A stretch of DNA of 64,000 nucleotides from Mesobacillus jeotgali (GTDB taxonomy: Bacteria > Bacillota > Bacilli > Bacillales > Cytobacillaceae): NCBI RefSeq assembly GCF_031759225.1, contig NZ_CP134494.1, positions 3,780,501 to 3,844,500 on the forward strand, written 5' to 3'. Shown piece after piece: positions 52,110-61,300 of this stretch; positions within the stretch are counted from its first letter, which is position 1; the number at the start of each line of letters is the position of its first letter. The notes beneath the pieces were generated by a model. It saw only the letters and a list, made by a program, of their open reading frames with translations, did not search any database and was not told the origin of the DNA. The translations under genes and the position numbers were made by a program.

Positions 52110-52454
52110 ATGGAACAACATGTTAAGAAGTCGCTAGATGAATGGAAAGCCGAAATCGAAGAAATTCTTAAAGAAATTGATGCGGAGTATGAAGAAGTAA
52201 AGAATGAGCTAAAAGTGTATACATATAAATTCAACATCACCAAGCAAGTTGTCCAGTCAACAGTAAATCCCGACCTGAACAGAAAAATACGTGAATTGTA
52301 TCATCAGCCATTTGAAGAGAAATTTAATGATCTGAAAGAATATATCAAGGAACTGGAGGAGAAAAAGCGAGTCTTCCAAATGTTCACCGATAAAATTGAC
52401 AAAGTTACGGAAAAAGAAGAACCACCTCAATTCGCAGTGGCACAAACAGAATAA
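52110..52454 (+). CDS. Small helical coiled-coil protein
   Basis: 114-residue acidic protein beginning MEQHVKKSLDEWKAEIEEIL after AGGAGGATCC-type Shine-Dalgarno. Two long helices are predicted: about 5-40 (EILKEIDAEYEEVKNELKVY) and about 62-95 (FEEKFNDLKEYIKELEEKKRVFQMF). No signal, membrane helix or cysteine. I do not recognise it. It is divergent from the riboswitch unit and monocistronic with a terminator shared with nadE. Confidence 0.7.
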   Translation: MEQHVKKSLDEWKAEIEEILKEIDAEYEEVKNELKVYTYKFNITKQVVQSTVNPDLNRKIRELYHQPFEEKFNDLKEYIKELEEKKRVFQMFTDKIDKVTEKEEPPQFAVAQTE

Positions 52455-52459
52455 TGAGA

Positions 52460-52503
52460 GAAGCCTGGCTGGATTGGTCAAAATCTCAGCCAGGCTTTTT
52501 TTA
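52460..52503. terminator. Bidirectional terminator between the small helical gene and nadE
   Basis: AAGCCTGGCTG...CAGCCAGGCTT followed by TTTTTTA on the plus strand; lies between convergent genes. Confidence 0.9.
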
Positions 52504-52506
52504 TGC

Positions 52507-53328
52507 TTACTTCTTCCACCATGAATCAAACATGGATGCAGGTGTATGCCGTTTATGCTCTGAAGCCAGGTATCTGCCTTCAATTTTGGCAGCATCTGCT
52601 TCATCAATCTGCTTACCTTCAAGATAGTCATCGATTGCATCATAACTTACTCCCAGCTCGGTTTCATCAGATTGAAGCGGCTTATTGTCAAGAAGATCGG
52701 CAGTAGGTTCTTTCAGGTACAATCTCGGTTCTGCGTTCAATGCCTTCAGCAGCTCCCTGCCCTGGCGCTTGTTTAGACCCGTTAGCGGCAGCAAATCTGC
52801 ACCGCCATCTCCGTATTTTGTGAAGAATCCAGTCACAGCCTCGGCAGCATGGTCTGTCCCGATCACCAGCAAGCCATCTTGTCCTGCGATGGCATACTGT
52901 GTAATCATCCTCATCCTTGCCTTCGCGTTCCCTTTATTAAAGTCTGTCATATGATCGCCAATCGCTTCCTCGAACTGTGTATTGAACGTATCGACAGCAG
53001 GCTGGATATTGAAGGTGATGGTTTGGTCAGCCTTGATGAAGTCCAAAGCTTTCTGTGCATCTTCCTCGTCTTTTTGCACAGCATATGGAAGTCTGACAGC
53101 CACGAATTTGGCCTCCTTGCCTTCTGACCGCAATTCCTCCGCCGCCATCTGTGCGAGCCTTCCGGCGAGCGTAGAATCCTGTCCGCCACTGATTCCAAGG
53201 ACGTATCCTTTAGCCCTCGAGGCAAGCAAATATTCTTTTAAAAATTGTATTCTCTTCCTGATTTCCTGCTGGGCATCGATTTGCGGCTGCACATTCAATG
53301 CTTCTATAATCTGTTTTTGTAAGCTCAT
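52507..53328 (-). CDS. nadE: NH3-dependent NAD synthetase
   Basis: 273-residue enzyme that amidates nicotinate adenine dinucleotide to NAD using ammonia and ATP. The PP-loop [16 protein letters not shown] (about residue 46), then [39 protein letters not shown] and [17 protein letters not shown] with the C-terminal [14 protein letters not shown] are all characteristic. No glutaminase domain is fused, so it is the short ammonia-dependent form found in Bacillus. Confidence 0.97.
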   Translation of the reverse strand: MSLQKQIIEALNVQPQIDAQQEIRKRIQFLKEYLLASRAKGYVLGISGGQDSTLAGRLAQMAAEELRSEGKEAKFVAVRLPYAVQKDEEDAQKALDFIKADQTITFNIQPAVDTFNTQFEEAIGDHMTDFNKGNAKARMRMITQYAIAGQDGLLVIGTDHAAEAVTGFFTKYGDGGADLLPLTGLNKRQGRELLKALNAEPRLYLKEPTADLLDNKPLQSDETELGVSYDAIDDYLEGKQIDEADAAKIEGRYLASEHKRHTPASMFDSWWKK

Positions 53329-53602
53329 AATAAACCTCCTAAACGCTTTGAAGTGACATCATGCTCTTTCACCATTTGGTTGAGAGACGTCTTTGCTAGA
53401 ATCTCATTATTAAAGAGCATATCCTCTAAAAAGTCTAAAGTCCAGATTTTGGTCAGGTTATCTTACATTCAATATTAAAAGCTGTTGTACTCATGAACTA
53501 TTTTACCCATTCACTCGCTGTTCGTAACATTTTGTTCGCCGGGATTTTTTTGCTAGACTATAACTTAGACTAAAAATGCTAATCAAATTGGAGGCATTCA
53601 TA

Positions 53603-54658
53603 ATGGCAACTCATGAAACATTCAAAGGTTATTTCGGTACATATACTAAAGGGGACAGCGAGGGCATCTACTCTTTTACCCTTGATGCAGTGAGTGGCAG
53701 GATTCTCGACGTGGAACCAGCAGCATCACTTGAAAACCCTACTTACCTGACAATCAGTGACGACAATCGCTTTCTTTATGCTGTCGCAAAGGAAGGGGGC
53801 ACTGGGGGTGTGGCAGGATTCGGTATCTTGGAATCCGGAAAGCTTTCTTACATCAATTCGCAGCTTGCCCCGGGAGCTTCACCCTGCCATGTGAGCGTGA
53901 ACAAGGAAAACAACCTGCTTTTATCCGCTAATTACCATAAAGGATCTGCTGATTCTTATCTGCTGAACTCAAAAACCGGCAGTATTGAAGAGACCTTATC
54001 CAGCGCGGTCCATGAAGGCTCAGGACCCGATGAGCGCCAGGAAAAAGCGCATACCCATTATGCCGGTTTCACTCCGGACGGAAACTACGCAACAGTGATC
54101 GACCTTGGCATCGACCAGTTGATTACTTATAGCCTGGACAATGGCCAGCTGATCGAGAAAAGTGTAATGCATATCGCACCAGGCAGCGGTCCAAGACATC
54201 TTGTTTTCCACCCTATCAATAATATCGCCTATTTGATGACAGAATTCAGCTCTGAGGTCCTCGTCTTAAAATACAATTCAGAGGACGGCAGCTTCGAACA
54301 GCTACAGGCAATCTCCACCCTGCCTGCAGATTTTAGCGAAAACAACCAGGGAAGCGCCATCCATATTTCCTCTGATGGGAAATACGTCTACGCAGCCAAT
54401 CGCGGCCATGACAGCATTGCAATTTTCAAGGTGGATCCAGAAAGCTTCAAGCTTGATTTTGTCGAGCATACCTCAACGGAAGGAAATTGGCCAAGGGATT
54501 TTGTCCTCGACCCGAGCGAGAAATTCCTGATCGCCACCAACCAAAATTCAAGCAATGTCGCACTTTATGCCCGTGACGGAGAAACAGGCAAATTGACTTT
54601 GCTGCAGTCTAATGTGAAGGTTCCAGATCCGGTCTGTGTGAAATTTTTGAATTACTAA
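53603..54658 (+). CDS. Seven-bladed lactonase (6-phosphogluconolactonase type)
   Basis: 351-residue cytosolic beta-propeller of the lactonase family, from the ATG at 53603 with GGAGG at 8 nt. Repeating blades appear as GYFGTYTKGDSEGIYSFTLD, PTYLTISDDNRFLYAVAKEGG, SPCHVSVNKENNLLLSANYH, GSGPRHLVFHPINNIAYLMT and NWPRDFVLDPSEKFLIATNQ. The last contains the PRdF segment of the active cleft. Relatives (B. subtilis YkgB, E. coli Pgl) hydrolyse 6-phosphogluconolactone in the pentose phosphate pathway. Other sugar lactones remain possible. Confidence 0.88.
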   Translation: MATHETFKGYFGTYTKGDSEGIYSFTLDAVSGRILDVEPAASLENPTYLTISDDNRFLYAVAKEGGTGGVAGFGILESGKLSYINSQLAPGASPCHVSVNKENNLLLSANYHKGSADSYLLNSKTGSIEETLSSAVHEGSGPDERQEKAHTHYAGFTPDGNYATVIDLGIDQLITYSLDNGQLIEKSVMHIAPGSGPRHLVFHPINNIAYLMTEFSSEVLVLKYNSEDGSFEQLQAISTLPADFSENNQGSAIHISSDGKYVYAANRGHDSIAIFKVDPESFKLDFVEHTSTEGNWPRDFVLDPSEKFLIATNQNSSNVALYARDGETGKLTLLQSNVKVPDPVCVKFLNY

Positions 54659-54683
54659 AGGTTCTATCCCACTGTAAAAACAA

Positions 54684-54719
54684 CAGGGCAGGTGCCGTTA
54701 AGCGCACCTGCCCTTTCTT
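54684..54719. terminator. Bidirectional terminator between the lactonase and Gfo/Idh genes
   Basis: AGGGCAGGTGC...GCACCTGCCCT with T-rich sequence on both outer sides. Confidence 0.9.
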
Positions 54720-55703
54720 TTATCTGTCGCTTGGGAATCTGACACCCATTTGTGACCTTGCCTCATCAAGAATCTTCATCGTGATCCTCGAGTTTTCAAG
54801 CGAGTTGTTCGTCGATTCCAATTTCCCTTGCTGAATCACTGAAATGAACTCCTCTGCTTCATAAAACATATTATCTTCCAGTTGCTCTCTCGAAATGTCT
54901 TCATTTTTCCCATCGCGATAGATGATTTCCACTTTTTCCGGCGTGCTGATTTTATCAATCCTGATATTCCCGTTCTCACCGTGTATTTCAGAGGGTAGAG
55001 ACGAATCAGTGATTTTCGAGAACATGATGACAGCATCCATTTCGTCATATTTCAAGATCAGGCTGCCTTCCCCATCCACTCCTGATTCGAGTAAGTAGCC
55101 GGTTGCCTGAATCGACTTTGGCTCTCCAAACAGGACGACGAGCGGATAGATGCAATAGATGCCGATATCCATCAGCGAACCTGCTGAAAACTCCGGGTTG
55201 AAGGCGTTCAGCACGGTACCTTCTTTATATTTGTCATAGCGGGACGAATACTGGCAATAGCTTGCAAAGTACCTTCTGATCGTCCCGATTTTACCCAGAT
55301 TCTCCTGGACAGCCTTGAAGTTTGGCATCAAGGTTGATTTTAGCGCCTCCATCAAAACAACCTCTTGATCCTTTGCCGTCCTGATCATCTCATCCAGTTC
55401 ACGGCTGTTAGAAGCAATCGCTTTTTCACAAAGTACATGCTTGCCATTTTCCATGAATGTAATCGCCTGGCTGGCATGCAGGGAATTGGGACTGGCGATA
55501 TAGACGGCATCAATGACATCACTTTTCGCCATCTCTTCCATGTCTGTAAAAATGGTATCCACTCCGAATTTGCCGGCAAATTCTGCAGCACGGTCTTCTG
55601 CACGTGAGTAAACAGCACCTAGCTGAAAATCCGGATGGTGGCTTGCGCCTTTAATAAATGATTCTGTAATCCAATTTGTACCTACTACTCCGAAACGCAC
55701 CAT
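54720..55703 (-). CDS. Gfo/Idh/MocA-family oxidoreductase
   Basis: 327-residue NAD(P)-dependent oxidoreductase. The Rossmann domain begins MVRFGVVGTNWITESFIKGA, in which the usual GxGxxG is varied to GVVGTNWI. Then VYIASPNSLHASQAI and the catalytic motif HVLCEKAIASN (EKP replaced by EKA, about residue 95) follow. The C-terminal domain has a NPEFSAGSLMDIGIYCIYPL segment with the D-x-G-x-Y-x-x-x-x pattern. Family members act on sugars, inositol or similar polyols, and the EKA variant makes the substrate class uncertain. Confidence 0.85.
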   Translation of the reverse strand: MVRFGVVGTNWITESFIKGASHHPDFQLGAVYSRAEDRAAEFAGKFGVDTIFTDMEEMAKSDVIDAVYIASPNSLHASQAITFMENGKHVLCEKAIASNSRELDEMIRTAKDQEVVLMEALKSTLMPNFKAVQENLGKIGTIRRYFASYCQYSSRYDKYKEGTVLNAFNPEFSAGSLMDIGIYCIYPLVVLFGEPKSIQATGYLLESGVDGEGSLILKYDEMDAVIMFSKITDSSLPSEIHGENGNIRIDKISTPEKVEIIYRDGKNEDISREQLEDNMFYEAEEFISVIQQGKLESTNNSLENSRITMKILDEARSQMGVRFPSDR

Positions 55704-55726
55704 GTTGTTTCACCCTTTCAAATAGC

Positions 55727-55762
55727 AAAAGCCGGGGGCTATGCCCGCAGCTTCTTTTTCCA
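55727..55762 (-). terminator. Possible terminator of the two-component operon
   Basis: Imperfect AGCTGCGGGC / GCCCCCGGCT hairpin followed by TTTTGC on the minus strand, about 45 bp past the kinase stop. Confidence 0.5.
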
Positions 55763-55808
55763 TCTTAACGAAAAGGGAGTTCAATCACAAATTTACGGCA
55801 ATTTAACA

Positions 55809-57221
55809 TTATCTAAAAGGGATTTCGATAATGAACTTAGTCCCTTTTCCGTGTTCGCTTTTCACGGAAATTTTTCCATCATGCATCTGTACGAGCTGTT
55901 TGACGATAGATAGACCGAGGCCGAACTCCCCAAACGGATTGCTCGTTCTCGAGATATCCGCCTTATAAAATCGATGCCAGATTTTTTCGATTTCAGCCGG
56001 TTCGATGCCAATGCCAGTATCCTCGATCTCAATCACCGTCTTTGGTCCAACCATCCTGCCCCGAAGCCAGATTGTCCCGTTTTCAGTGAACTGGATACTG
56101 TTTTTCGTAATATTGATCAAAATCTGGAGAAGACGGTCATAATCGGCGTGGACCATGGCCGTCTCATCAGCCTCAATCTCGATTCTGTTATTGCGTTCCT
56201 CTGCCTGAAACCCAAGCTGGTCCTGGATTATTTCGAATACCTCGATCAGTTCAATGTCTTCTTTTAAAAGCTGCACCTGATTTGAGCGGATTTTATCATA
56301 ATCAAGGTTCTCATTGACCAGTCGAATCAGCCGCTTCGTTTCCTGGCTGACCAGGTTGATGCCCCGCTCTTTCTCCGCCTCGGGAATCATATTATTCCTG
56401 AGGCCCTCGATGATCCCGCTGATGGTGGTAAGCGGCGTCCTCAATTCATGGGAAACATCTGACATGAACTGGCGGCGCCGGTTTTCCAGGCTTTCGATTT
56501 CGGATTTCGATTCATTCAGCCTGCTCACCATACTGTTGAAATCGTTCGCCAATTCTCCGATTTCATCAAAATCTGACTTGGGCACCTTAACCGTATAGTC
56601 CCCTGCCGATACGGCGGAGGTGGCCTCCTGAAGCTTTTTGATTCTGTTGACGTGGATTCGCGACAGTACCCAGCTTAGGAGGAATGAAACTCCCAGCGCT
56701 ATCAGCATCGTATAAAACAAATACTTATTGATTTCCGTAATCATTTCACGTGTCCCGCTGATTGGCGAGGTCAGGAGAATGCCGCCAATGAAATCCCCGC
56801 GATCGACATATGGCAAAACCACCAGGGTCACAGCACGGTCATACCGCTCGAGGTCATAATTTTTCACAATTGGCTTTCCGTTTGTAAGCTGGCTCCACTC
56901 TTTTTCCGATAACTCGATCGCCGGCCCTCTCCATCTAATTGGATTCAGGAGCTGGATATTCTCATCAAAGACACTGAATTGGATATCCCGTCCGAAAATT
57001 ACCCGGGCATATTGGTTGATTACCTGGTCAGGGCGTTCACTGCCCCGGTCAAGGTCGCGGAGGATATTTTCACCGTAGGAAATCAGCTCCTCCGTCTTAT
57101 TTTTATAAACGAGCGTTTCCACATACTGTGTGAATACCAGGCTCAGGATCAGAAAGGCGACGATGATGATGCTGATATGGCTGATGAATTGCTGGTAGAT
57201 ATACTTAACCTTCATGCCCAT
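55809..57221 (-). CDS. Membrane sensor histidine kinase
   Basis: 470-residue kinase read from ATG at 57221, overlapping the response-regulator stop by 17 bp; another ATG at 57215 is possible. Layout: first helix (about 12-34), extracytoplasmic sensor (about 35-165, includes IQFSVFDENIQLLNPIRWRG), second helix (about 170-192), HAMP (about 193-245), phosphoacceptor DVSHELRTPLTTISGII (about 258), and an ATPase domain with NITKNSIQF, EDTGIGIEPAEI and FGLGLSIVKQLV. Partner of the OmpR-type regulator. Stimulus unknown; no target operon is adjacent in an obvious way. Confidence 0.93.
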   Translation of the reverse strand: MGMKVKYIYQQFISHISIIIVAFLILSLVFTQYVETLVYKNKTEELISYGENILRDLDRGSERPDQVINQYARVIFGRDIQFSVFDENIQLLNPIRWRGPAIELSEKEWSQLTNGKPIVKNYDLERYDRAVTLVVLPYVDRGDFIGGILLTSPISGTREMITEINKYLFYTMLIALGVSFLLSWVLSRIHVNRIKKLQEATSAVSAGDYTVKVPKSDFDEIGELANDFNSMVSRLNESKSEIESLENRRRQFMSDVSHELRTPLTTISGIIEGLRNNMIPEAEKERGINLVSQETKRLIRLVNENLDYDKIRSNQVQLLKEDIELIEVFEIIQDQLGFQAEERNNRIEIEADETAMVHADYDRLLQILINITKNSIQFTENGTIWLRGRMVGPKTVIEIEDTGIGIEPAEIEKIWHRFYKADISRTSNPFGEFGLGLSIVKQLVQMHDGKISVKSEHGKGTKFIIEIPFR

Positions 57222-57903
57222 CAGCACTTTCATCGAATTTATAGCCGACTCCCCAAACCGTATGGAAGAACGGCTGTTCAGCAGTGCCAATTTTCTTCCT
57301 CAGGCGCTTGATATGGACATCAACCGTTCGTTCATCCCCGTAAAACTGGTATCCCCAGACACGCTCGAGCAGCTGCTCCCTCGTGAATACCTGGCGCGGA
57401 TGCTGGGCGAAAAATAGAAGCAAATCGAATTCCTTGGGTGTCAGGTTAATGACTGGTTTTCCATATAGGCTCACTTCACGTGTTTCTTTGTTGATTTTCA
57501 AGAAACTTGTCCCAACCTCGGTATTCTCTTCTGGCTTATGCTTCTGGTACCGCCGGGCCACAGCCTTGATCCTCGCCATCAAAGCAAGCGGGCTGAACGG
57601 CTTTGTCACATAATCATCCGCCCCCATTTCCAGCCCAAGAACCTGATCCGATTCACTATCCTTGGCCGTCAGCATGATGATCGGCACATCACTGCCCTCC
57701 TGCCTGATTTTCCTGCACAGCGTGACACCATCCATGCCAGGAAGCATCCAATCAACAATCAGCAAATCCCAATCCTCGCTTTTATAAGCCTCATAGCCCT
57801 TCAAGCCGTCATTCACAAACCTGCCTTCAATGCCCTCTTTTAAAAAGAACATCTCAATCATCTCACAGACACTTTCATTATCCTCAATCACTAGTATTTT
57901 CAC
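57205..57903 (-). CDS. OmpR-family response regulator
   Basis: 232-residue regulator starting at GTG with AGAGGGGA. The receiver domain (about 1-120) has the acidic pocket in VIEDNESVCEMIE, the phosphorylated Asp in DLLIVDWMLPGMDG (about 53), the conserved Thr in IIMLTAKDSE and Lys in DDYVTKPFSPLAL. The winged-helix effector (about 132-225) contains NLTPKEFDLLLFFAQHPRQVFTREQLLERVWGYQF and RTVDVHIKRLRKKI. First gene of the pair, translationally coupled to the kinase. Confidence 0.95.
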   Translation of the reverse strand: MKILVIEDNESVCEMIEMFFLKEGIEGRFVNDGLKGYEAYKSEDWDLLIVDWMLPGMDGVTLCRKIRQEGSDVPIIMLTAKDSESDQVLGLEMGADDYVTKPFSPLALMARIKAVARRYQKHKPEENTEVGTSFLKINKETREVSLYGKPVINLTPKEFDLLLFFAQHPRQVFTREQLLERVWGYQFYGDERTVDVHIKRLRKKIGTAEQPFFHTVWGVGYKFDESADGHEG

Positions 57904-58143
57904 GGCAATCCCCTCTATTCCGACTCTGTTATATATAAATTATAGCGCATCAGGAACAGAATCAACTGTTTCGCCTGGTGTTACAGATTATTTAACATGT
58001 TGGTCATAGTTTGTTCATGATTTGATAGGAGCTAGGTGTCAGCAGCCTAATGCATAGATTCCTGCCCAGCATACATATTTGCTCATTCTCTGTTTCTAAC
58101 AATTTAGGACACCAATATACTCTATTGTTTAGAACTGCTTGCA

Positions 58144-58236
58144 AAATCTATCTTTCGGCTTGAACGGTACCCTTATAGAGACGGAATGGCTTGCATAAGG
58201 GTATCTTTCCGCTTGAACGGTACCCTTATAGAGGTG
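58144..58236. repeat. 53-bp-period hairpin array, copy C (two units)
   Basis: CCCTTAT starts at 58170 and 58223 (53 bp apart). GCATAAGGGTA at 58194-58204 pairs with TACCCTTAT at 58221-58229. The flank TTTCSGCTTGAACGGTACCC is nearly the same in both units. Same family core as the arrays at 12911-13150 and 33176-33648, but with different loop and spacer sequence. The rest of the 428-bp gap (57904-58331) holds no gene that I can support. Confidence 0.85.
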
Positions 58237-58296
58237 GAAATAGTGATGCGTTATCCTAAATACAATTCAGGACCCATAACGGCCAATACTCAATAA

Positions 58297-58326
58297 ATAA
58301 AGCCAGCTCGTCAACTGAGCTGGCTC
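58297..58326 (-). terminator. Terminator of the MBL-rhodanese gene
   Basis: AGCCAGCTC-agttgac-GAGCTGGCT followed by TTATTTATTG on the minus strand. Confidence 0.88.
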
Positions 58327-58331
58327 TGGTT

Positions 58332-59717
58332 TTAATCCTTTTTAACAGGGAGTCCTTCTTTTTCCCATGCGGAGTATCCGCCCTCTAGGTTGAATACATT
58401 CTTGAAGCCATTTTTCAAAAGCAGGCTTGTGCCGATCGCGGAGCGTGCACCTGACTGGCAATGGGCGATGATTTTCTTGTCTTTTGGCACTTCGTCTAAC
58501 TTGTCGGTCAGGTTTCCGAGCATCATATGATGGGCACCGGGGATATGGCCGCTGTCCCATTCGCTTTGATTGCGGACGTCGATGACAAAATAGTTTTCAT
58601 CTTCCATCATTGCTTTTGCTTCACTTGCGGTGACATTCTTGTATTCTTCCAGACTGCCTCCGAGCTCTTTCGGATCGACATACCCTGTTACCTGGTCAAG
58701 TCCGATTGATTGCAGTGATTTTTTCACGTCTGGCAGTTTTTCCGGATCGGCGATCAACACGATGTCCTGGTCATAGCTTAACAACCAGCCTGCCCAGTTC
58801 GTGAAGGAGTTATTGTAAGGGATGTTGATGGTTCCTTCAGCATGTCCATTGGCGAACTCATTTGCCGGACGGGTATCGACTACTACCGCATCCCCTGCTT
58901 CAGACAATGACACTTTTGGAGTTTCTTCACGTCTGAGCAATTCAGGGCCTACTTTATTGAGCTTTTTCATCTGGGCGAAGTATTTCGGAGGCTCCGGCTG
59001 TCCGGCAAGCAGCTCCTCAACGAATTTGTCCTCTTCTTTGATCTGGAAGGCCCAGTTGAATTTTTTCTCATAGCCTAAAGTGGACATTGGCACAGCGCCA
59101 AGTGATTTCCCACATGCGCTTCCTGCTCCGTGTGCTGGCCATACTTGCAGGAAGTCAGACAGCTTTTCCACTTTCCGGAGCGATTCGAACATCTGGTGTG
59201 CTCCAGCTTCTGAAGTGTCCTTGATGCCTGCCGCCTTTTCCAGGAGATCAGGACGGCCGACATCGCCTACGAACAGGAAGTCCCCCGTGAAAATGCCCAT
59301 CGGTTCATTGGCGCCGCCGCCTTTATCCGTCAGCAGGAATGAGATGCTTTCCGGTGTATGCCCAGGGGTGTGGATCACTTCAAAATAGACATTCCCGATA
59401 TTGAACGTCGAGCCCTCTGTCACCAATTCATGCTCATACTGGTCGACATATTGATACTTCCAGTCCTTATCCCCTTCATCGGATACATACAGCTTGGCAC
59501 CATAGTGATGGGCAAGCTCCCTTGCTCCTGACAGATAATCTGCATGAATATGGGTTTCTGTTGCAGCTGAGATTTTGAGGCCTTCCTTTTTAGCGGTGTC
59601 CAGATAAGGCTGGATATTCCTTGCCGGGTCGATGACAATCGCTTCCCCAGTTCTCTGGCAGCCGATCAAGTAAGACATATGTGCAAGCTGGTCATCAAAA
59701 AATGACTTAAAATACAT
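58332..59717 (-). CDS. Persulfide dioxygenase-rhodanese fusion (CstB-like)
   Basis: 461-residue protein. The metallo-beta-lactamase domain (about 1-245) has the iron-site motif THIHADYLSGA, then HTPGHTPES and GDFLFVGDVGRPDL as in ETHE1-type persulfide dioxygenases. A first rhodanese-like domain (about 270-350) lacks the active cysteine (DIVLIADPEKLP). A second (about 365-458) has IIAHCQSGARSAIG with the catalytic cysteine. This order matches S. aureus CstB, which oxidises persulfides to sulfite/thiosulfate in sulfide detoxification. A TATACCCC stretch lies upstream, weakly like a CstR site; no cstR gene is adjacent. Confidence 0.9.
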   Translation of the reverse strand: MYFKSFFDDQLAHMSYLIGCQRTGEAIVIDPARNIQPYLDTAKKEGLKISAATETHIHADYLSGARELAHHYGAKLYVSDEGDKDWKYQYVDQYEHELVTEGSTFNIGNVYFEVIHTPGHTPESISFLLTDKGGGANEPMGIFTGDFLFVGDVGRPDLLEKAAGIKDTSEAGAHQMFESLRKVEKLSDFLQVWPAHGAGSACGKSLGAVPMSTLGYEKKFNWAFQIKEEDKFVEELLAGQPEPPKYFAQMKKLNKVGPELLRREETPKVSLSEAGDAVVVDTRPANEFANGHAEGTINIPYNNSFTNWAGWLLSYDQDIVLIADPEKLPDVKKSLQSIGLDQVTGYVDPKELGGSLEEYKNVTASEAKAMMEDENYFVIDVRNQSEWDSGHIPGAHHMMLGNLTDKLDEVPKDKKIIAHCQSGARSAIGTSLLLKNGFKNVFNLEGGYSAWEKEGLPVKKD

Positions 59718-59881
59718 ATGAACTCCTCCTCAATTTTTTAATAGGTTTATGAAGACTATACTCTCTTATACCCCGCACCATATACTTTAAAAGCAAAAAA
59801 ATATACCAGTGCCGGCCGCTGCCTTGATTCCAATATATACCTATATCTGTATTTTACTTTGTTAAAAATTCTTCTTCAAAT

Positions 59882-59912
59882 AAAAAGAACCTGCTCCAAA
59901 TTGGAACAGGTC
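59882..59912 (-). terminator. Terminator of the MFS gene
   Basis: ACCTGTTCCAA / TTTGGAGCAGGT followed by TCTTTTTATTT on the minus strand, overlapping the stop region. Confidence 0.85.
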
Positions 59913-61099
59913 TACGTTCTCGCCGGCCTTTTCATCATAAAAATATAGAGAATGATCGAAACAGAAACGGAAATGGCGGAAGCGATGTAGATGCTTCCGT
60001 AGCCGAGCCAGTGGCCGATCTGGCCAAAAGTCATCGCCCCGACACCAACGCCCAAATCGAAAAAAGAGAAGAACGTTGCATTCGCCATTCCTTTGCGGTT
60101 CATCGGAGCATCCTGGACGGCCCATGCCTGCAATGCCGGCTGTACCGAACCAAACCCGAAGCCGTACAGGCCGGCGGCAATGAACATCACGAGGCTGTTC
60201 GGCAGCCAGGCTAAAAGAATCATGGCAATCATGATCAAAACAGTCCCGGGCAGGAAGACGGCACCATGTCCTTTTTTATCATAGAGTTTACCTGCAAATG
60301 ACCGGGACAGCATCAGGGTCATCGCAAAAATAAAGAAATACCACTCTATCCCTTCAATTCCCTTCTGCGCAGAGTAAAGCGGCAGGAATGAGGCGATTCC
60401 TCCAAATGTGGTTGTAATGAACAACAATAGCAAGGACGGCTGCAGAGCTGATTTTTCATATACATCCCATCTTCGTTTCGCTGCAGTTTCTTCCATTTTC
60501 TCCGCCTTTTTATAGGTGATCCTTGACGCGAGCAGGAATGCGGCAAGACCCAGGAAGGCACTGATCATAAATAATTGCTTGAATGTGATTGCCGCAGCCA
60601 GCGCAAGGCCGAGAGTCGGTCCCATCGCAAGCGCTACATTCCCGGAAAGCCCGAAATATCCCATTCCTTCCCCTCTGCGCCGCGGCGGGATCAAATCGGT
60701 TGCAATCGTACCAGATGCTGTCGTGGAAAAACCCCAGCCGACCCCCTGGACAATCCTCATCAAAAATAAGAAGGCGATGCCTGTTGCAAATCCAAATGAA
60801 CCTACAGAAACCACGAAAATTGCCAGGCCTATCAGATAAATGAAGCCTCTTCCTTTCGTTTCCAGCATCCGGCCTGCAAAAGGGCGTACAAGCAATGCAG
60901 AAAACGTAAAAATCCCTACGACAAATCCGATCAACTGATCATTTCCGCCCAAGCGCTCGACAAATAGCGGAATGGTAGGCAAAGTCATTTGGAAACCCAG
61001 GAAGATGAAAAAATTCGCCAGGAATATAAACACAAAGTCCTTGCTCCAGATTTTTTCAGTGCCCTGTGGTTGTTGAGCTGTTCCTGTTGTTTGATCCAT
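59912..61099 (-). CDS. Major facilitator superfamily transporter
   Basis: 395-residue, twelve-helix transporter. Family motifs: the loop 2-3 sequence VRPFAGRMLETKGRG (varied G-x-x-x-D-R-x-G-R-R), and the motif-C-like stretch GPTLGLALAAAITF in helix five. A cytosolic central loop lies at about 195-215. N-terminus is polar and Gln/Thr-rich. Relatives are drug or small-molecule efflux pumps such as YfkF-type Bacillus proteins. The substrate cannot be told. Monocistronic between the MBL-rhodanese gene and DoxX paralogue 2. Confidence 0.87.
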   Translation of the reverse strand: MDQTTGTAQQPQGTEKIWSKDFVFIFLANFFIFLGFQMTLPTIPLFVERLGGNDQLIGFVVGIFTFSALLVRPFAGRMLETKGRGFIYLIGLAIFVVSVGSFGFATGIAFLFLMRIVQGVGWGFSTTASGTIATDLIPPRRRGEGMGYFGLSGNVALAMGPTLGLALAAAITFKQLFMISAFLGLAAFLLASRITYKKAEKMEETAAKRRWDVYEKSALQPSLLLLFITTTFGGIASFLPLYSAQKGIEGIEWYFFIFAMTLMLSRSFAGKLYDKKGHGAVFLPGTVLIMIAMILLAWLPNSLVMFIAAGLYGFGFGSVQPALQAWAVQDAPMNRKGMANATFFSFFDLGVGVGAMTFGQIGHWLGYGSIYIASAISVSVSIILYIFMMKRPART

Positions 61100-61203
61100 C
61101 GGCTTTCATCCTTTCTCATTCAATCCTTTTTTCAGGCACTGTCTCCAGATCATCCTTTTAAAAAGATCCGTGTTCAATTTTCCGTCAATTTGTTGTTGCG
61201 TTT

Positions 61204-61221
61204 TTGTGAACAACTTCACAA
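61204..61221 (+). promoter_or_regulatory. Rex/Fnr/ResD-type operator of DoxX paralogue 2
   Basis: TTGTGAACAACTTCACAA is a perfect palindrome TTGTGAA-N4-TTCACAA (Rex consensus), and also TGTGA-N6-TCACA (Fnr consensus). It starts 45 bp upstream of the -10 TATATT (61249-61254). The -35 region is poor (CTCATT), which suggests an activator. Which regulator binds is open. Confidence 0.75.
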
Positions 61222-61300
61222 TTAACTCATTTTTATTTCGAATTCTGATATATTGTAAGTGTAATCAATAATTACTTATTTTTGAAGGGAAGCGATTTAT

